Of a stretch of DNA of 64,000 bases, positions 49,338-59,612 are shown piece after piece. The stretch covers positions 1,922,001 through 1,986,000 of the forward strand of contig NZ_CP014546.1 of the NCBI RefSeq assembly GCF_001579805.1, given 5' to 3'. Below the pieces are notes generated by a model. That model saw only the letters and a list, made by a program, of their open reading frames with translations. It was not told the origin of the DNA and did no database searches. The translations under genes were made by a program, and so were the position numbers. How positions within the stretch are numbered: position 1 is the stretch's first letter; the number at the start of each line of letters is the position of its first letter. The stretch is from Pseudomonas azotoformans. Lineage in GTDB: Bacteria > Pseudomonadota > Gammaproteobacteria > Pseudomonadales > Pseudomonadaceae.

Positions 49338-50039
49338 CTAGCGGCTCTGGCGTTGTTGTAACAACAGGTTGCTAAAGCCCGCGCCAGCCAGTTGTTTCTG
49401 CGCCACGGTCAGCTGTTCACGGTTGCTGAACGGCCCCACCAGCACGCGATACCAGGTCGCATCCTTCACCGTACCCGACTCAACCGTCACCGACTGCCCC
49501 AGCAGAATGATCTGCGCCCGCACGCGATCCGCATCCGCCTGTTTCGGGAACGAACCCGCTTGCAGGAAGAACTTCGTCACCGGCGCGGCTTTGGTCTCGG
49601 CAACCGGCGGTGCTGGCGGCGGCGTAATGCCAGCCAGCGCAGCCTGGGCGCGCGCCGTGTCGATTTTCGCCGCTTCCGCTGGGGTGACCGGGGTGGTCGG
49701 TACCTGTGGCGTCGGCAGGGTTTTCTCCGGCACGGCGTCAGGCGGCACGATCACTTCCGATTCCGGCAGCAGCGTGTAGAAGTCGTACTTCGGCTTCACA
49801 GGTGCGGTCGGGCTTGGCGCCGTCTTGTTGGCTTCGGCCATTTTCGTGGCCTTCTGCTGTTCCTGCTTGACCCGTTTGACGTCATCGCCCTTGCCCGGAT
49901 CCAGCTTCATCAGGAACACGATAAACGCACCGACGGTGAGGCCGATCGCCATCCACAACCAGCCCGGGATCGGCTTCTTCGCCGGGGCCTGGTAGCGGCT
50001 GGCGCCGCGCTTGGGTGCAGGTTTTTTCTTGGCAGCCAA
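49338..50039 (-). CDS. SPOR-domain membrane protein (FtsN-like)
   Basis: The 233-residue protein has a short basic cytoplasmic N-terminus, one membrane helix (WLWMAIGLTVGAFIVFLM, about residues 27-44), a Pro/Thr-rich periplasmic linker and a C-terminal SPOR domain (about 155-230, KFFLQAGSFPKQADADRVRAQ). SPOR domains bind denuded septal peptidoglycan. The layout is that of FtsN, but essential FtsN function cannot be judged. It starts one base after the argS stop. Confidence 0.88.
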   Translation of the reverse strand: MAAKKKPAPKRGASRYQAPAKKPIPGWLWMAIGLTVGAFIVFLMKLDPGKGDDVKRVKQEQQKATKMAEANKTAPSPTAPVKPKYDFYTLLPESEVIVPPDAVPEKTLPTPQVPTTPVTPAEAAKIDTARAQAALAGITPPPAPPVAETKAAPVTKFFLQAGSFPKQADADRVRAQIILLGQSVTVESGTVKDATWYRVLVGPFSNREQLTVAQKQLAGAGFSNLLLQQRQSR

Positions 50040-50040
50040 C

Positions 50041-51777
50041 TTACATACGCTCCAGAGTTTCCAGGCCCAACAGTTCCAGGCCTTGCTTGAGGGTCCGTCC
50101 CGCCAAGGCGGCGAGGCGCAGGCGGCTTTGCTTCTGGGCTTCGTCGTCGGCGCTCAGGATCGGGCAGTTCTCGTAGAAGCTGGAGAACAGGCCCGCGACT
50201 TCATACAGGTAAGTGCACAGGATATGCGGCGTGCCTTTCTCGCCGACGCTGTTCAGCACTTCGCCGAATTGCGCCAGTTTGGCGGCCAGTTCCTGTTCGT
50301 GCGGGGCGTCCAGCACGATCTGGCCTTCAACCTCGCTGAAGTCCTTGCCCAGCTTGCGGAAAACGCCCGCCACACGGGTATAGGCGTAGAGCAGGTACGG
50401 CGCGGTGTTGCCTTCGAAGTTCAGCATCAGCTCGAAGTTGAAGCTGTAGTCGCTGGTGCGGTGCTTGGACAGGTCGGCGTATTTCACCGCCCCGATGCCC
50501 ACCACGCGGGCGATGTTGCGAAGGTCGGCCTCGGCCAGCTCCGGGTTCTTTTCCTTCACCAGGTTGTAGGCACGTTCCTGGGCTTCGGTCAGCAGGTCGA
50601 TCAGCTTCACGGTGCCGCCGTCACGGGTCTTGAACGGGCGGCCATCGGCGCCGTTCATGGTGCCGAAGCCCATGTGTTCCATGTGCATCGGGTGGGTGAC
50701 GAAGCCGGCGCGACGCGCCACTTCGAACACCTGCTGGAAGTGCAGGGCCTGGCGCTGGTCAACGAAATACAGCGCGCGATCAGCCTTGAGCACGCCGCTG
50801 CGGTAGCGCACGGCGGCCAGGTCGGTGGTAGCGTAGAGATAGCCACCATCGGCCTTGACGATGATCACCGGCAGCGGTTCGCCTTCGGCGGTCTTGAACT
50901 CTTCGAGGAACACGCACTGCGCGCCGTTGCTTTCTACCAGCAGGCCTTTGGCCTTGAGGTCGTTGACCACGTTGATCAGGTCGTCATTGTAGGCACTTTC
51001 GCCCATCACGTCGGCCATGGTCAGCTTGACGTTGAGCAGCTCGTAGATTTCCTGGCAGTGGGACAGGGAAATCTCACGGAAGCGGTTCCACAGCTCCAGG
51101 CATTCCTTGTCACCGGCTTGCAACTTGACCACCAGGCCACGGGCGCGGTCGGCGAATTCTTCGGATTCATCGAAGCGCTTCTTGGCGGCGCGATAGAAGT
51201 TTTCCAGGTCCGACAGCTCGTTGCTGGTGATCGGGTTTTCCTGCAGGTAAGCCATCAGCATGCCGAACTGGGTGCCCCAGTCGCCCACGTGGTTCTGACG
51301 GATCACGGTGTCGCCGAGAAATTCCAGGACCCGCGCCACGCCGTCGCCGATGATGGTGGAGCGCAGGTGGCCCACGTGCATCTCTTTGGCCAGGTTCGGT
51401 GCCGACAGGTCAATCGCCACGCGTTGCAGCGGGCCGGCTTTGCGCACGCCGATCTTGGCGTCGGCCAGGGCCGCATCCAGGCGCGAAGCCAGGGCCTGGG
51501 TGTTCTGGAAGAAGTTGATGAAGCCTGGGCCGGCGATTTCAGCCTTGGTGACGCTTTCGTCCACCGGCAGCGCGGCGATGATTTTCTCTGCCAGGTCGCG
51601 CGGCTTCATGCCCGCAGGCTTGGACAGCATCATCGCGATGTTGCTGGCGAAGTCACCGTGGGTCTTGTCGCGGGTGTTTTCCACCTGGATCGCCGGCGTC
51701 AGGCCTTCAGGCAACACACCTTCGTTGACGAGTTGGGTGAGGGCTTGTTGGATCAGCTGGCGAATGGTGTCTTTCAT
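50041..51777 (-). CDS. argS: ArgS, arginyl-tRNA synthetase
   Basis: The 578-residue class I synthetase charges tRNA-Arg. The HIGH-type motif is HVGH in [19 protein letters not shown]. The N-terminal Add-1 domain (about residues 1-110) and the C-terminal anticodon domain with the DALR-type [18 protein letters not shown] segment are present. ATG 51777 begins [13 protein letters not shown]; the 49-residue upstream extension is rejected. It lies 110 bases after priA. Confidence 0.96.
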   Translation of the reverse strand: MKDTIRQLIQQALTQLVNEGVLPEGLTPAIQVENTRDKTHGDFASNIAMMLSKPAGMKPRDLAEKIIAALPVDESVTKAEIAGPGFINFFQNTQALASRLDAALADAKIGVRKAGPLQRVAIDLSAPNLAKEMHVGHLRSTIIGDGVARVLEFLGDTVIRQNHVGDWGTQFGMLMAYLQENPITSNELSDLENFYRAAKKRFDESEEFADRARGLVVKLQAGDKECLELWNRFREISLSHCQEIYELLNVKLTMADVMGESAYNDDLINVVNDLKAKGLLVESNGAQCVFLEEFKTAEGEPLPVIIVKADGGYLYATTDLAAVRYRSGVLKADRALYFVDQRQALHFQQVFEVARRAGFVTHPMHMEHMGFGTMNGADGRPFKTRDGGTVKLIDLLTEAQERAYNLVKEKNPELAEADLRNIARVVGIGAVKYADLSKHRTSDYSFNFELMLNFEGNTAPYLLYAYTRVAGVFRKLGKDFSEVEGQIVLDAPHEQELAAKLAQFGEVLNSVGEKGTPHILCTYLYEVAGLFSSFYENCPILSADDEAQKQSRLRLAALAGRTLKQGLELLGLETLERM

Positions 51778-51887
51778 GGTGTTCTCTTTCAACCGCAAGC
51801 GGCGGCGCGCGATGCGCAGGTGGAAAAACTGGGCATTATCCGTGGCGAGGGCGGGCTTGCCAACCTTCGCGGGACCTATGGCCAGGC

Positions 51888-54106
51888 TTAATACAAATCT
51901 ACCGGGTCTACGTCCAACGACCATCGCACTTGGCGACCGCTGGGCATTTGCTCCAGGGCAAGCAACCAGCTACTTAATAGTCGATGCAGGGGCGCGCGCG
52001 AGGTTGCCTGCAAGAGTAGCTGAGCGCGATAACGTCCGGCGCGGCGCTCCATCGGGGCGGGCACCGGGCCGAGCAGTTCGATACCGCTCAGGCCCAGTTC
52101 GCCGAGCAAACGTTCGGCGGCGCTGCACGCCTCATCCAGAAAACTTTCCGCCTGCCCTGGTTTGTGGGCTTCGGCGCGCAGCAGGGCCAAATGGGAAAAC
52201 GGCGGCAGGCCCGCCGCGCGACGTTCGCTCAGCGCCTGCTCGGCGAAGGCGAAGTAGCCTTGTTCGGTCAGCTGGATCAGCAGTGGATGGTCGGCCAGGT
52301 GAGTCTGGATGATCACCCGGCCGGGTTCTTCGGCGCGGCCCGCACGACCGGCGACCTGCACGATCAACTGCGCCATGCGCTCGCTGGCGCGGAAATCCCC
52401 GGAGAACAACCCGCCATCGGCATCCAGGATCGACACCAGGGTCACCCGTGGAAAGTGGTGCCCTTTGGCAAGCATCTGCGTGCCGATCAGGATGCATGGG
52501 TGGCCTTTCTGGATGGTCGCGAACAACTGGTTCATCGCGTCCTTGCGCGAGGTGCTGTCGCGATCGACCCGCAAAACCGGGTAATCCGGGAACAGAATGC
52601 CCAGGCGCTCTTCAGCCCGTTCGGTGCCGGCGCCCACCGGTCGCAGGTCGACTTTGCCGCACTGCGGGCAGTGGCGCGGTACGCGTTCCACATGGCCGCA
52701 GTGATGGCAGCGCAGTTCGCCGTAGCGCTGGTGCACGGTCATGCGCGCATCGCAGCGCTCGCATTCGGACATCCAGCCGCAGTCGTGGCACAGCAGGGTC
52801 GGTGCAAAACCGCGCCGGTTGAGGAATACCAGGACCTGTTGGCCAGCGGCGAGGGTCTGGCCGATGGCTTGTTGCATCGGCCCGGAAATCCCGCTGTCCA
52901 GTGGACGGCTTTTGACGTCCAGGCGCAGGAATTTGGGTTGCTTGGCGCCACCCGCGCGCTCGTTGAGGCGTAGGAGGCCGTAACGCCCGGTGTAGGCGTT
53001 GTGCAAGCTCTCGAGTGATGGCGTGGCCGAGCCCAGCACAATCGGGATGTCTTCCTGGCGTGCACGCACCAGTGCCAGGTCGCGGGCGTGGTAACGCAAG
53101 CCTTCCTGCTGTTTATAGGAGCCGTCGTGCTCCTCGTCGATGATGATCAGCCCGGGGTTTTTCATCGGGGTAAACAGCGCTGAACGGGTGCCGATAATAA
53201 TGTCGGCCTCGCCATCCCGTGCGGCCAGCCAGGACTCCAGGCGCTCACGGTCATTGACTGCCGAGTGCACCAGGGCGATGCGCGCGTTGAAGCGCTGTTC
53301 GAAGCGCGCCAGGGTCTGTGGGCCCAGGTTGATCTCGGGGATCAGCACCAGCGCCTGTTTGCCGGCTTGCAGGGTTTCGCGGATCAACTGCAGATAGACT
53401 TCGGTCTTGCCGCTGCCGGTGACGCCCGCCAGCAGGAACGCGTGGAAACTGTCGAAGCCGGCGCGAATCGCTTCATAAGCGGCGCGTTGCTCGGGTTCAG
53501 TGGCAGTTCCGGTTGGGCCAGCCAGTGTTCGTGGCGGGCATCCGGGGCGTGCTTGCGGATTTCCACCTGCACCAGGCCCTTGGCGAGCAACAGGTCGAGG
53601 CTGTCTTTGCTCAGCATCAACTTGCTTAATAGCTGATGGGCCACGCCATGGGGGTGCTGGGCCAGTGTCGCCAGGGCTTCACGCTGGCGCGGGGCGCGTG
53701 CGATGCGCGGGTCGTCGAGGCGCGCACCGGGCACCATCGACCAGAAACGTTCCTGGCGCGCTTCGGCCAGTTCGCCCTGGCGCAGCAGTACTGGCAGCGC
53801 CCAACTGAGCGTATCGCCGAGGCTGTGCTGGTAATACTGGGCGGTCCACAGGCACAGCTTGAACAGGGCAGGCGGCAACGGTGGGGTGGCGTCGAGCATC
53901 GCCAGCGCAGGCTTGAGCTTTTCCGCCGGGACTTCGCTGTGGTCCGCGACTTCCACCAGAATGCCGATCATTTCGCGCCGGCCAAACGGCACGCGCACGC
54001 GCATGCCCGGCTGCAACTGCGCCCGCAGCACGCCGGCCGGGGCCCGGTAATCGAACAGGCGGCGCAGGGGCGAGGGCAGGGCTAGGCGCAAAATGGCGTC
54101 GGGCAC
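51888..54106 (-). pseudogene. priA: PriA, primosomal helicase, split by a one-base frameshift
   Basis: The first part (GTG 54106, VPDAILRLALPSPLRRLFDY) encodes the DNA-binding N-terminal region up to LPLNP. After that the frame runs into an unrelated tail. From 53492 the next frame continues as EQRAAYEAIRAGFDSFHAFLLAGVTG with Walker A GVTGSGKTE, DEEHDGSYKQQ, the zinc cysteines (CHDCGWMSECERCDARM, CHHCG, CPQCG) and the end DVDPVDLY. One missing base in the run at 53493-53495 accounts for the split, and restoring it gives 739 residues, the normal length. PriA restarts stalled replication forks. Loss would be costly, so sequencing error is quite likely. Confidence 0.88.
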
Positions 54107-54224
54107 GCGGGGGGTCTCATATAAAGGCAGGCGGTGGCGCAGGGGCGGGAGCCTAGCAGACGGGGGAGGGCTTGGGTATGCCATGGTTTTCTGATGAAAG
54201 GCGGTTTTCAGCCGGATACGCGGC

Positions 54225-54252
54225 TTGCGCGATTAAAAAGGTCTGGTAGAAT
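54225..54252 (+). promoter_or_regulatory. Candidate sigma70 promoter of rpmE
   Basis: TTGCGC (54225-54230), 16 bases, then TAGAAT (54247-54252), about 70 bases before the rpmE start and divergent from priA. Spacing and the -10 box fit a strong ribosomal-protein promoter; start site not verified. Confidence 0.5.
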
Positions 54253-54321
54253 CCGCGGCCTAATTACGTGCGGTATTCGACAATAGTGTCGAGTGGCGGC
54301 ACGCTAGCCCGAGGAAGTGCC

Positions 54322-54552
54322 ATGAAAGCCGATATCCATCCAGCGTACGAAGTCATCGACGTAACTTGCAGCTGCGGCAACAAGTTCCAGACCCGTTCGA
54401 ACCTGTGCAAGCCACTGGGTACTGACGTATGCAACGAGTGCCACCCGTTCTACACCGGTAAGCAGAAAACTCTGGACACCGGCGGCCGCGTACAGCGCTT
54501 CGCAGATCGCTTTGGTGCTTTCGGCAAGAAGCCTGCTACTCCAGCAGAGTAA
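54322..54552 (+). CDS. rpmE: Ribosomal protein L31, zinc-binding form
   Basis: The 76-residue large-subunit protein begins [26 protein letters not shown]. Cysteines in TCSCG and [15 protein letters not shown] form the zinc site of the C+ L31 type, in contrast to the zinc-free paralogue used in zinc starvation. ATG 54322 has GAGGAAG upstream; the upstream in-frame start adds 18 residues. Two hairpins follow, within the start of the next gene. Confidence 0.97.
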   Translation: MKADIHPAYEVIDVTCSCGNKFQTRSNLCKPLGTDVCNECHPFYTGKQKTLDTGGRVQRFADRFGAFGKKPATPAE

Positions 54553-54557
54553 GGCTC

Positions 54558-54617
54558 AAAAGCCTTATGGGCTTTTGCCAGCTGTTGAAAAAGGCGTCCC
54601 TTGTGGGCGCCTTTTTT
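54558..54617 (+). terminator. rpmE terminator overlapping the next gene
   Basis: Two hairpins: AAAAGCC/GGCTTTT (54558-54576), which covers the nuclease ATG, and AAAAAGGCG/CGCCTTTTT with an inner CCC/GGG pair (54588-54616), ending in a T-tract. The second has all marks of an intrinsic terminator, yet it encodes KKASLVGAFF of the downstream signal peptide. Confidence 0.75.
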
Positions 54618-55373
54618 GTGCCTGGGATTTGGCTGCCGGCTGCCCAGGCCGAGGTGTTTTGCCCCGCGCCGGCCTCCTTGGTCCCGGTAGAAGTGCAGCG
54701 CGTGGTGGATGGCGACACGGTGCGCCTCACGGATGGCCGCAGCGTGCGGATGATCGGCCTCAATGCCCCGGAAACTGGCAAGAAAGGCCGCCCCGACGAG
54801 CCTTACGCGGTTGCTGCCCGCCAGCGTTTACAGGTATTGGTCGACGCGAGCGACGGTCGCGTCGGGTTGGTGCCTGGGCGCGAGAGCAAGGACCGCTATG
54901 GCCGCACGTTGGCCCACCTGTACGGCGCGGATGGCGAGAATCTTGAGGCGCGGCTGCTGGCCGAAGGCCTGGGCTTTCAGGTAGGTGTTGCGCCCAACGT
55001 CGATCTTGTCGACTGCCAGCAGGCCGCTGAAAACAGCGCCCGTGATACGCGGTCGGGCCTGTGGCGGCAATCTCCGGTGCAAAACGTGGCCCGGCTCAAG
55101 CAATCCGGCTTCGCCTTGGTCAGCGGCCGGGTGAGCAAGATCGAACGCAATCGCGGCGGAATCTGGATCGAATTGCAGGGTTCACTGGTATTACGCATTG
55201 CACCCGACCTCGTCAAACAATTCGACTCTGCAACCCTCAGTGGTCTGCAAGGCAAGGCAATCGAGGCGCGTGGCTGGGTGCAGGATCGCGCCAAGCGCGG
55301 TGGCCTGAAAAACGGCCACGCACGTTGGGTACTGCCATTGACCGACTCCAGCATGCTCAAATCGACTGATTAA
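54567..55373 (+). CDS. Secreted thermonuclease (staphylococcal nuclease-like) protein
   Basis: The 268-residue protein has a signal peptide (cleavage near AQA-EVFCP, residue 27) and an SNase OB-fold domain with VEVQRVVDGDTVRL, RMIGLNAPETGKKGRPDEPYA, GRESKDRYGRTLAHLY and AEGLGFQV. The catalytic Arg/Asp/Glu pattern (VVDGDT, IGLNAPE, KDRYGR) is kept. A C-terminal OB-like extension of about 100 residues (RLKQSGFALVSGRVSKIERN) is not in S. aureus nuclease. Expression may depend on read-through of the rpmE terminator or on an unseen promoter. Confidence 0.85.
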   Translation: MGFCQLLKKASLVGAFFVPGIWLPAAQAEVFCPAPASLVPVEVQRVVDGDTVRLTDGRSVRMIGLNAPETGKKGRPDEPYAVAARQRLQVLVDASDGRVGLVPGRESKDRYGRTLAHLYGADGENLEARLLAEGLGFQVGVAPNVDLVDCQQAAENSARDTRSGLWRQSPVQNVARLKQSGFALVSGRVSKIERNRGGIWIELQGSLVLRIAPDLVKQFDSATLSGLQGKAIEARGWVQDRAKRGGLKNGHARWVLPLTDSSMLKSTD

Positions 55374-55554
55374 GAAAAAATTGTAGACATTTTTTTAATC
55401 GATTGTGAACAGTTGAGCCCTTGTATCCCGTGGCTCTTGGCCAAAAGTCGTAGCGCAGGGCCCTTGACACCTGTGACTGCCCAGTCTTGTAGGGACTTTG
55501 CGACACGCGTATCCTCGGCGGTCCGTCGACCAACAGTAAAAGCGGAATGCCGAT

Positions 55555-56823
55555 ATGTCTGATTTGAAAACTGCCGCTCTCGAATATCATGCCCATCCTC
55601 GTCCAGGAAAGCTGAGTGTAGAGCTCACCAAAGCCACTGCCACCGCTCGCGACCTGTCGCTGGCCTACAGCCCTGGTGTTGCCGAGCCCGTACGTGAAAT
55701 CGCCCGCGACCCTGAACTGGCGTACAAGTACACCGGCAAAGGCAACCTGGTTGCAGTGATTTCCGATGGCACCGCGATTCTGGGCCTGGGCAACCTCGGC
55801 CCATTGGCTTCCAAGCCAGTCATGGAAGGTAAGGGCGTGCTGTTCAAGCGCTTTGCCGGCATCGACGTTTTCGACATCGAAGTCGACTCCGAAAGCCCGC
55901 AGGCTTTCATCGACACGGTCAAGCGCATTTCCATCACCTTCGGTGGCATCAACCTGGAAGACATCAAGGCACCTGAGTGCTTCGAGATCGAAAAGGCCCT
56001 GATCGAACAGTGCGACATTCCGGTATTCCACGATGACCAGCACGGCACCGCGATTGTTACTGCGGCCGGCATGATCAACGCCCTGGAAATCGCTGGCAAA
56101 ACCCTGGCTGACGCACAGATCGTCTGCCTGGGCGCCGGCGCTGCGGCCATCTCCTGCATGAAGTTGCTGGTGAGCATGGGCGCCAAGCTGGAAAACATCT
56201 TCATGGTCGACAGCAAGGGCGTGGTCCAGTCCGAGCGTACCGACCTGAACCAGTACAAGGCGATGTTCGCTCACGCCACCGACAAGCGCACCCTGGCTGA
56301 CGCCCTCGACGGTGCAGACGTGTTCGTCGGCCTGTCCGGCCCTAACCTGCTGAGCGCCGAAGGCCTCAAGTCCATGGCGGCCAACCCAATCGTATTTGCT
56401 TGCTCCAACCCTGATCCAGAAATCTCTCCGGAACTGGCGCACGCCACCCGTAGCGACGTGATCATGGCCACTGGCCGTTCGGACTACCCGAACCAGGTCA
56501 ACAACGTATTGGGTTTCCCGTTCATCTTCCGTGGTGCCCTGGACGTTCGCGCCAAGCGCATCAACGAAGAGATGAAAGTGGCTGCCGCCAACGCCCTGCG
56601 CGAACTGGCCAAGCTGCCGGTGCCTCAGGAAGTGTGCGACGCCTACGGTGGTATCAAGCTGGAATTCGGTCGTGAGTACATCATTCCGAAACCAATGGAC
56701 AAGCGCCTGATCACCCTGATCTCCGATGCCGTGGCCAAAGCCGCCATCGAGACCGGTGTGGCCACCCTGCCGTATCCGAAGCACTACCCGCTGCAAAGCG
56801 TGGATGATGTGTTCAACGGCTAA
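55555..56823 (+). CDS. maeB: MaeB-type NADP-dependent malic enzyme
   Basis: The 422-residue enzyme decarboxylates malate to pyruvate, making NADPH. Malic-enzyme motifs are SLAYSPGVAEPVREI, DGTAILGLGNLGPLASKPVMEGKGVLF, the metal-binding FHDDQHGTAIV, and CLGAGAAAISC for nucleotide. It lacks the phosphotransacetylase-like domain of E. coli MaeB (759 residues), so it is the short form. The 181-base gap upstream contains no gene. A strong terminator follows. Confidence 0.93.
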   Translation: MSDLKTAALEYHAHPRPGKLSVELTKATATARDLSLAYSPGVAEPVREIARDPELAYKYTGKGNLVAVISDGTAILGLGNLGPLASKPVMEGKGVLFKRFAGIDVFDIEVDSESPQAFIDTVKRISITFGGINLEDIKAPECFEIEKALIEQCDIPVFHDDQHGTAIVTAAGMINALEIAGKTLADAQIVCLGAGAAAISCMKLLVSMGAKLENIFMVDSKGVVQSERTDLNQYKAMFAHATDKRTLADALDGADVFVGLSGPNLLSAEGLKSMAANPIVFACSNPDPEISPELAHATRSDVIMATGRSDYPNQVNNVLGFPFIFRGALDVRAKRINEEMKVAAANALRELAKLPVPQEVCDAYGGIKLEFGREYIIPKPMDKRLITLISDAVAKAAIETGVATLPYPKHYPLQSVDDVFNG

Positions 56824-56842
56824 GCCGTTGTAGCGCACCAAC

Positions 56843-56877
56843 AAAAAGCCCCGGCTCTTGCGAGTCGGGGCTTTTTT
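56843..56877. terminator. Terminator between maeB and mrcA
   Basis: AAAAAGCCCCGGCTC pairs with GAGTCGGGGCTTTTT (one G-T wobble) around a four-base loop, flanked by A and T runs. It can end maeB and the convergent mrcA, whose stop is at 56932. Confidence 0.9.
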
Positions 56878-56931
56878 GTGGCGAATCATTTTGTGCTGGG
56901 CAGGCTCTTGCGGTGAGCCCTGCTTCCTACC

Positions 56932-59394
56932 TCAGAACAGATCAATCGGCGCCGCCTCATCCGCCGGCAGCGGGCTGCCAGGCACAACGCCATTGCCCAG
57001 CTCGTTGACCGACGGCGGCGTGTCTTCGCTCTTGAACAGTTCGAAGTACGCATTCGGCGTGCTTGGCGACGCTGCACGGCCACTCACCGGGTCGATGCGC
57101 AGGCTGAGGATACCTTCCGGCTCCGGCTGGGTATGCGGCGGCTTGTCCTTCAGGGCGGCGCCCATGTAGCTCATCCAGATCGGCAGCGCGACGGTGCCAC
57201 CAAACTCGCGGCGACCCAGGCTTTCCGGTTGGTCGTAGCCGGTCCACACGGTGGTCACGTAATCGGCGTTGTAACCGGAGAACCAGGCATCCTTGGATTC
57301 GTTGGTGGTACCGGTCTTGCCCGCGATATCCGGACGGCCCAGGGCCAGGGCGCGGCGGCCGGTGCCCTTCTTGATCACGTCTTCCAGGATGCTGTTGAGG
57401 ATGTAGGTGGTACGGCCATCCACGATGCGCTCGGCCACGGCAGGCGCCTGCGGCTCGGTGGCGGCAGCGTTGGTGGCAGGTGCGGCACCTGGCGTCGGCT
57501 CAATGGTGATACCGCCATTGCTTGGGGCCGCCAGCCCATCCGTCGCCGCCACGCCATTGACCACATCCCCCGGCACTCGCGGCGGGTTGGCGGTGAACAG
57601 GGTGTCGCCGTTACGGCTTTCAATCTTGTCGATCAGGTACGGCGCGATCTTGTAGCCGCCGTTGGCAAAGGTGCTCCAGCCGGTGGCGATTTCCATCGGT
57701 GTGAGGGTCGCGGTGCCCAGGGCCAGGGACAGGTTTGGCGGCAGGTCCGACTTGTTGAAGCCAAAGCGCGTCATGTAGTCAATGGTCTTGCCGACGCCCA
57801 TGGCCTGCAGCAAGCGGATCGATACCAGGTTACGCGACTTGTACAGCGCTTCGCGGATACGGATCGGGCCGAGGAAGGTGTTGGTGTCGTTCTTCGGGCG
57901 CCACACCTTGTCCAGGTACTCGTCGACAAACACGATCGGCGCATCGTTGACCAGGCTGGCGGCGGTGTAGCCATTGTCCAGCGCGGCGCTGTAGATGAAC
58001 GGCTTGAAGCTCGAACCCGGCTGGCGCTTGGCCTGGGTGGCGCGGTTGTAGTTACTTTGCTCGAAGGCGAAGCCACCGACCAGAGCGCGGATTGCACCAT
58101 TCTGCGGGTCCAGCGACACCAGCGCGCCCTGGGCGAGCGGCACCTGGCTGAACTTGAGGCTGTCGTCCTTCTGGCGTTGCACGCGGATCAAATCACCCAC
58201 CTGGGCCACGTCAGACGGCTGCTTGGGCAGCGCGCCCATGCTGTTGGTGTTCAGGAAGGGACGCGCCCATTTCATGCTGTCCCACGCTACATGGGCTTCG
58301 CCGGTGCGGGTCAGCACCTGTACGCCGTCTTTCTTGACCTGGGTGACGATAGCCGGCTCCAGGCCACTGATGGCGCGCTGCTTGCCCAGTTCGGTGGTCC
58401 ACGCGCTCAGGGTCTTGCCTGGCAGGCGTGATTCAGGGCCACGGTAGCCGTGGCGCTGGTCGTAGGTGATCAGGCCGGAATGCACCGAGTCATTGGCGAT
58501 TTCCTGCAGGTTGCTTGGCACCGTGGTGGTCACCCGGAAACCTTCGGTGTAGGCCTCACTGCCATAGCGGCCGACCATCTCGGCGCGCGCCATTTCAGCA
58601 ATATAAGGCGCGTTCACTTCCGGCGTCGGCACGTGGTAGCTGGCGTTCAGCGGTTCGGCGATGGCGCTTTCGTAAGCGGCCTGGTCGATCTTGCCCAGCT
58701 TGTACATGCGGCCCAGGATCCAGTCGCGGCGTTCTTTGCTGCGCGCCGGGTTGGCCAGGGGGTTGAAGCGTGAAGGGGCCTTGGGCAGGCCGGCAATCAT
58801 CGCCATCTGCGCCAGGCTGGCGTCACGGATGGACTTGCCGTAGTAGACCTGCGAAGCCGCCTCGATGCCGTAGGCACGGTTGCCCAGGTAGATCTTGTTG
58901 ACGTACAGCTCAAGGATCTCGTCCTTGGTCAGCTGGCGTTCGATCTGCAGCGCCAGGAGGATCTCGGTGGCCTTGCGCGAAAAGCTGCGCTCGCTGGTGA
59001 GGAAGAAGTTCTTCGCCACCTGCATGGTGATGGTGCTGCCGCCGGACTGGATGTGTCCGCTTTTTACCAGTTGTGTCGCCGCACGCACCAGGCTGCTGGG
59101 GTCGACGCCATAGTGGTTGGCAAAATTATCGTCTTCAGCCGACAAAAGGGCGCTGATGAAATTGGGCGGAATATCGGCAAAACGGATCGGTGTGCGGCGC
59201 ATTTCGCCGAACTCCGCGATCAGTTTTTCATCGCTGCTGTAGACCCGCAAAGGAATCTGCAACTGGATACTTCTGAGGGCCTCTACCGAGGGCAAACCCG
59301 GACTAAGGTAGAGGTAGGCCCCGCTGAGCACGAGCAGCAGCCCGCAAACGATGGCGACAATGGAGTACCCGAAAAACTTCAGCAGACGAATCAA
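56932..59394 (-). CDS. mrcA: PBP1A, bifunctional peptidoglycan synthase
   Basis: The 820-residue class A penicillin-binding protein has an N-terminal anchor helix (FGYSIVAIVCGLLLVLSGAYLYL). The glycosyltransferase domain contains SAEDDNFANHYGVDP and GGSTITMQVAKNFFLTSERS. A transpeptidase domain follows with the SxxK serine in RQPGSSFKPF, SRN in YKSRNLVS and KTGTT in IAGKTGTTNESKD. An OB-like insert typical of PBP1A lies between them. It polymerises and crosslinks glycan at the inner membrane. It is divergent from pilM. Confidence 0.96.
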   Translation of the reverse strand: MIRLLKFFGYSIVAIVCGLLLVLSGAYLYLSPGLPSVEALRSIQLQIPLRVYSSDEKLIAEFGEMRRTPIRFADIPPNFISALLSAEDDNFANHYGVDPSSLVRAATQLVKSGHIQSGGSTITMQVAKNFFLTSERSFSRKATEILLALQIERQLTKDEILELYVNKIYLGNRAYGIEAASQVYYGKSIRDASLAQMAMIAGLPKAPSRFNPLANPARSKERRDWILGRMYKLGKIDQAAYESAIAEPLNASYHVPTPEVNAPYIAEMARAEMVGRYGSEAYTEGFRVTTTVPSNLQEIANDSVHSGLITYDQRHGYRGPESRLPGKTLSAWTTELGKQRAISGLEPAIVTQVKKDGVQVLTRTGEAHVAWDSMKWARPFLNTNSMGALPKQPSDVAQVGDLIRVQRQKDDSLKFSQVPLAQGALVSLDPQNGAIRALVGGFAFEQSNYNRATQAKRQPGSSFKPFIYSAALDNGYTAASLVNDAPIVFVDEYLDKVWRPKNDTNTFLGPIRIREALYKSRNLVSIRLLQAMGVGKTIDYMTRFGFNKSDLPPNLSLALGTATLTPMEIATGWSTFANGGYKIAPYLIDKIESRNGDTLFTANPPRVPGDVVNGVAATDGLAAPSNGGITIEPTPGAAPATNAAATEPQAPAVAERIVDGRTTYILNSILEDVIKKGTGRRALALGRPDIAGKTGTTNESKDAWFSGYNADYVTTVWTGYDQPESLGRREFGGTVALPIWMSYMGAALKDKPPHTQPEPEGILSLRIDPVSGRAASPSTPNAYFELFKSEDTPPSVNELGNGVVPGSPLPADEAAPIDLF

Positions 59395-59612
59395 GGCTTT
59401 TGGATTTCCAGAGAAAAGAATGAGTTAGGCGTCGGGGCATGCATGGCAAACGATGGATCGACCCGAGCTGCAGATAAAAAGCGGGAAAAAACGCTGGGCA
59501 TTAAAGCATTTTTCGACTTGGGACGTCATTCGCACCTGTTCAACAAATCGACCGAATGCATGGCGCCCAGCGGCAATCAGGCGGTATGACAGGCAAAGCT
59601 TTAGGGAGTTTT

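Noticed and set aside
55357..56889. 510-codon open frame antisense to maeB
   Set aside because: Shadow frame over a highly conserved malic enzyme gene; no motifs seen.
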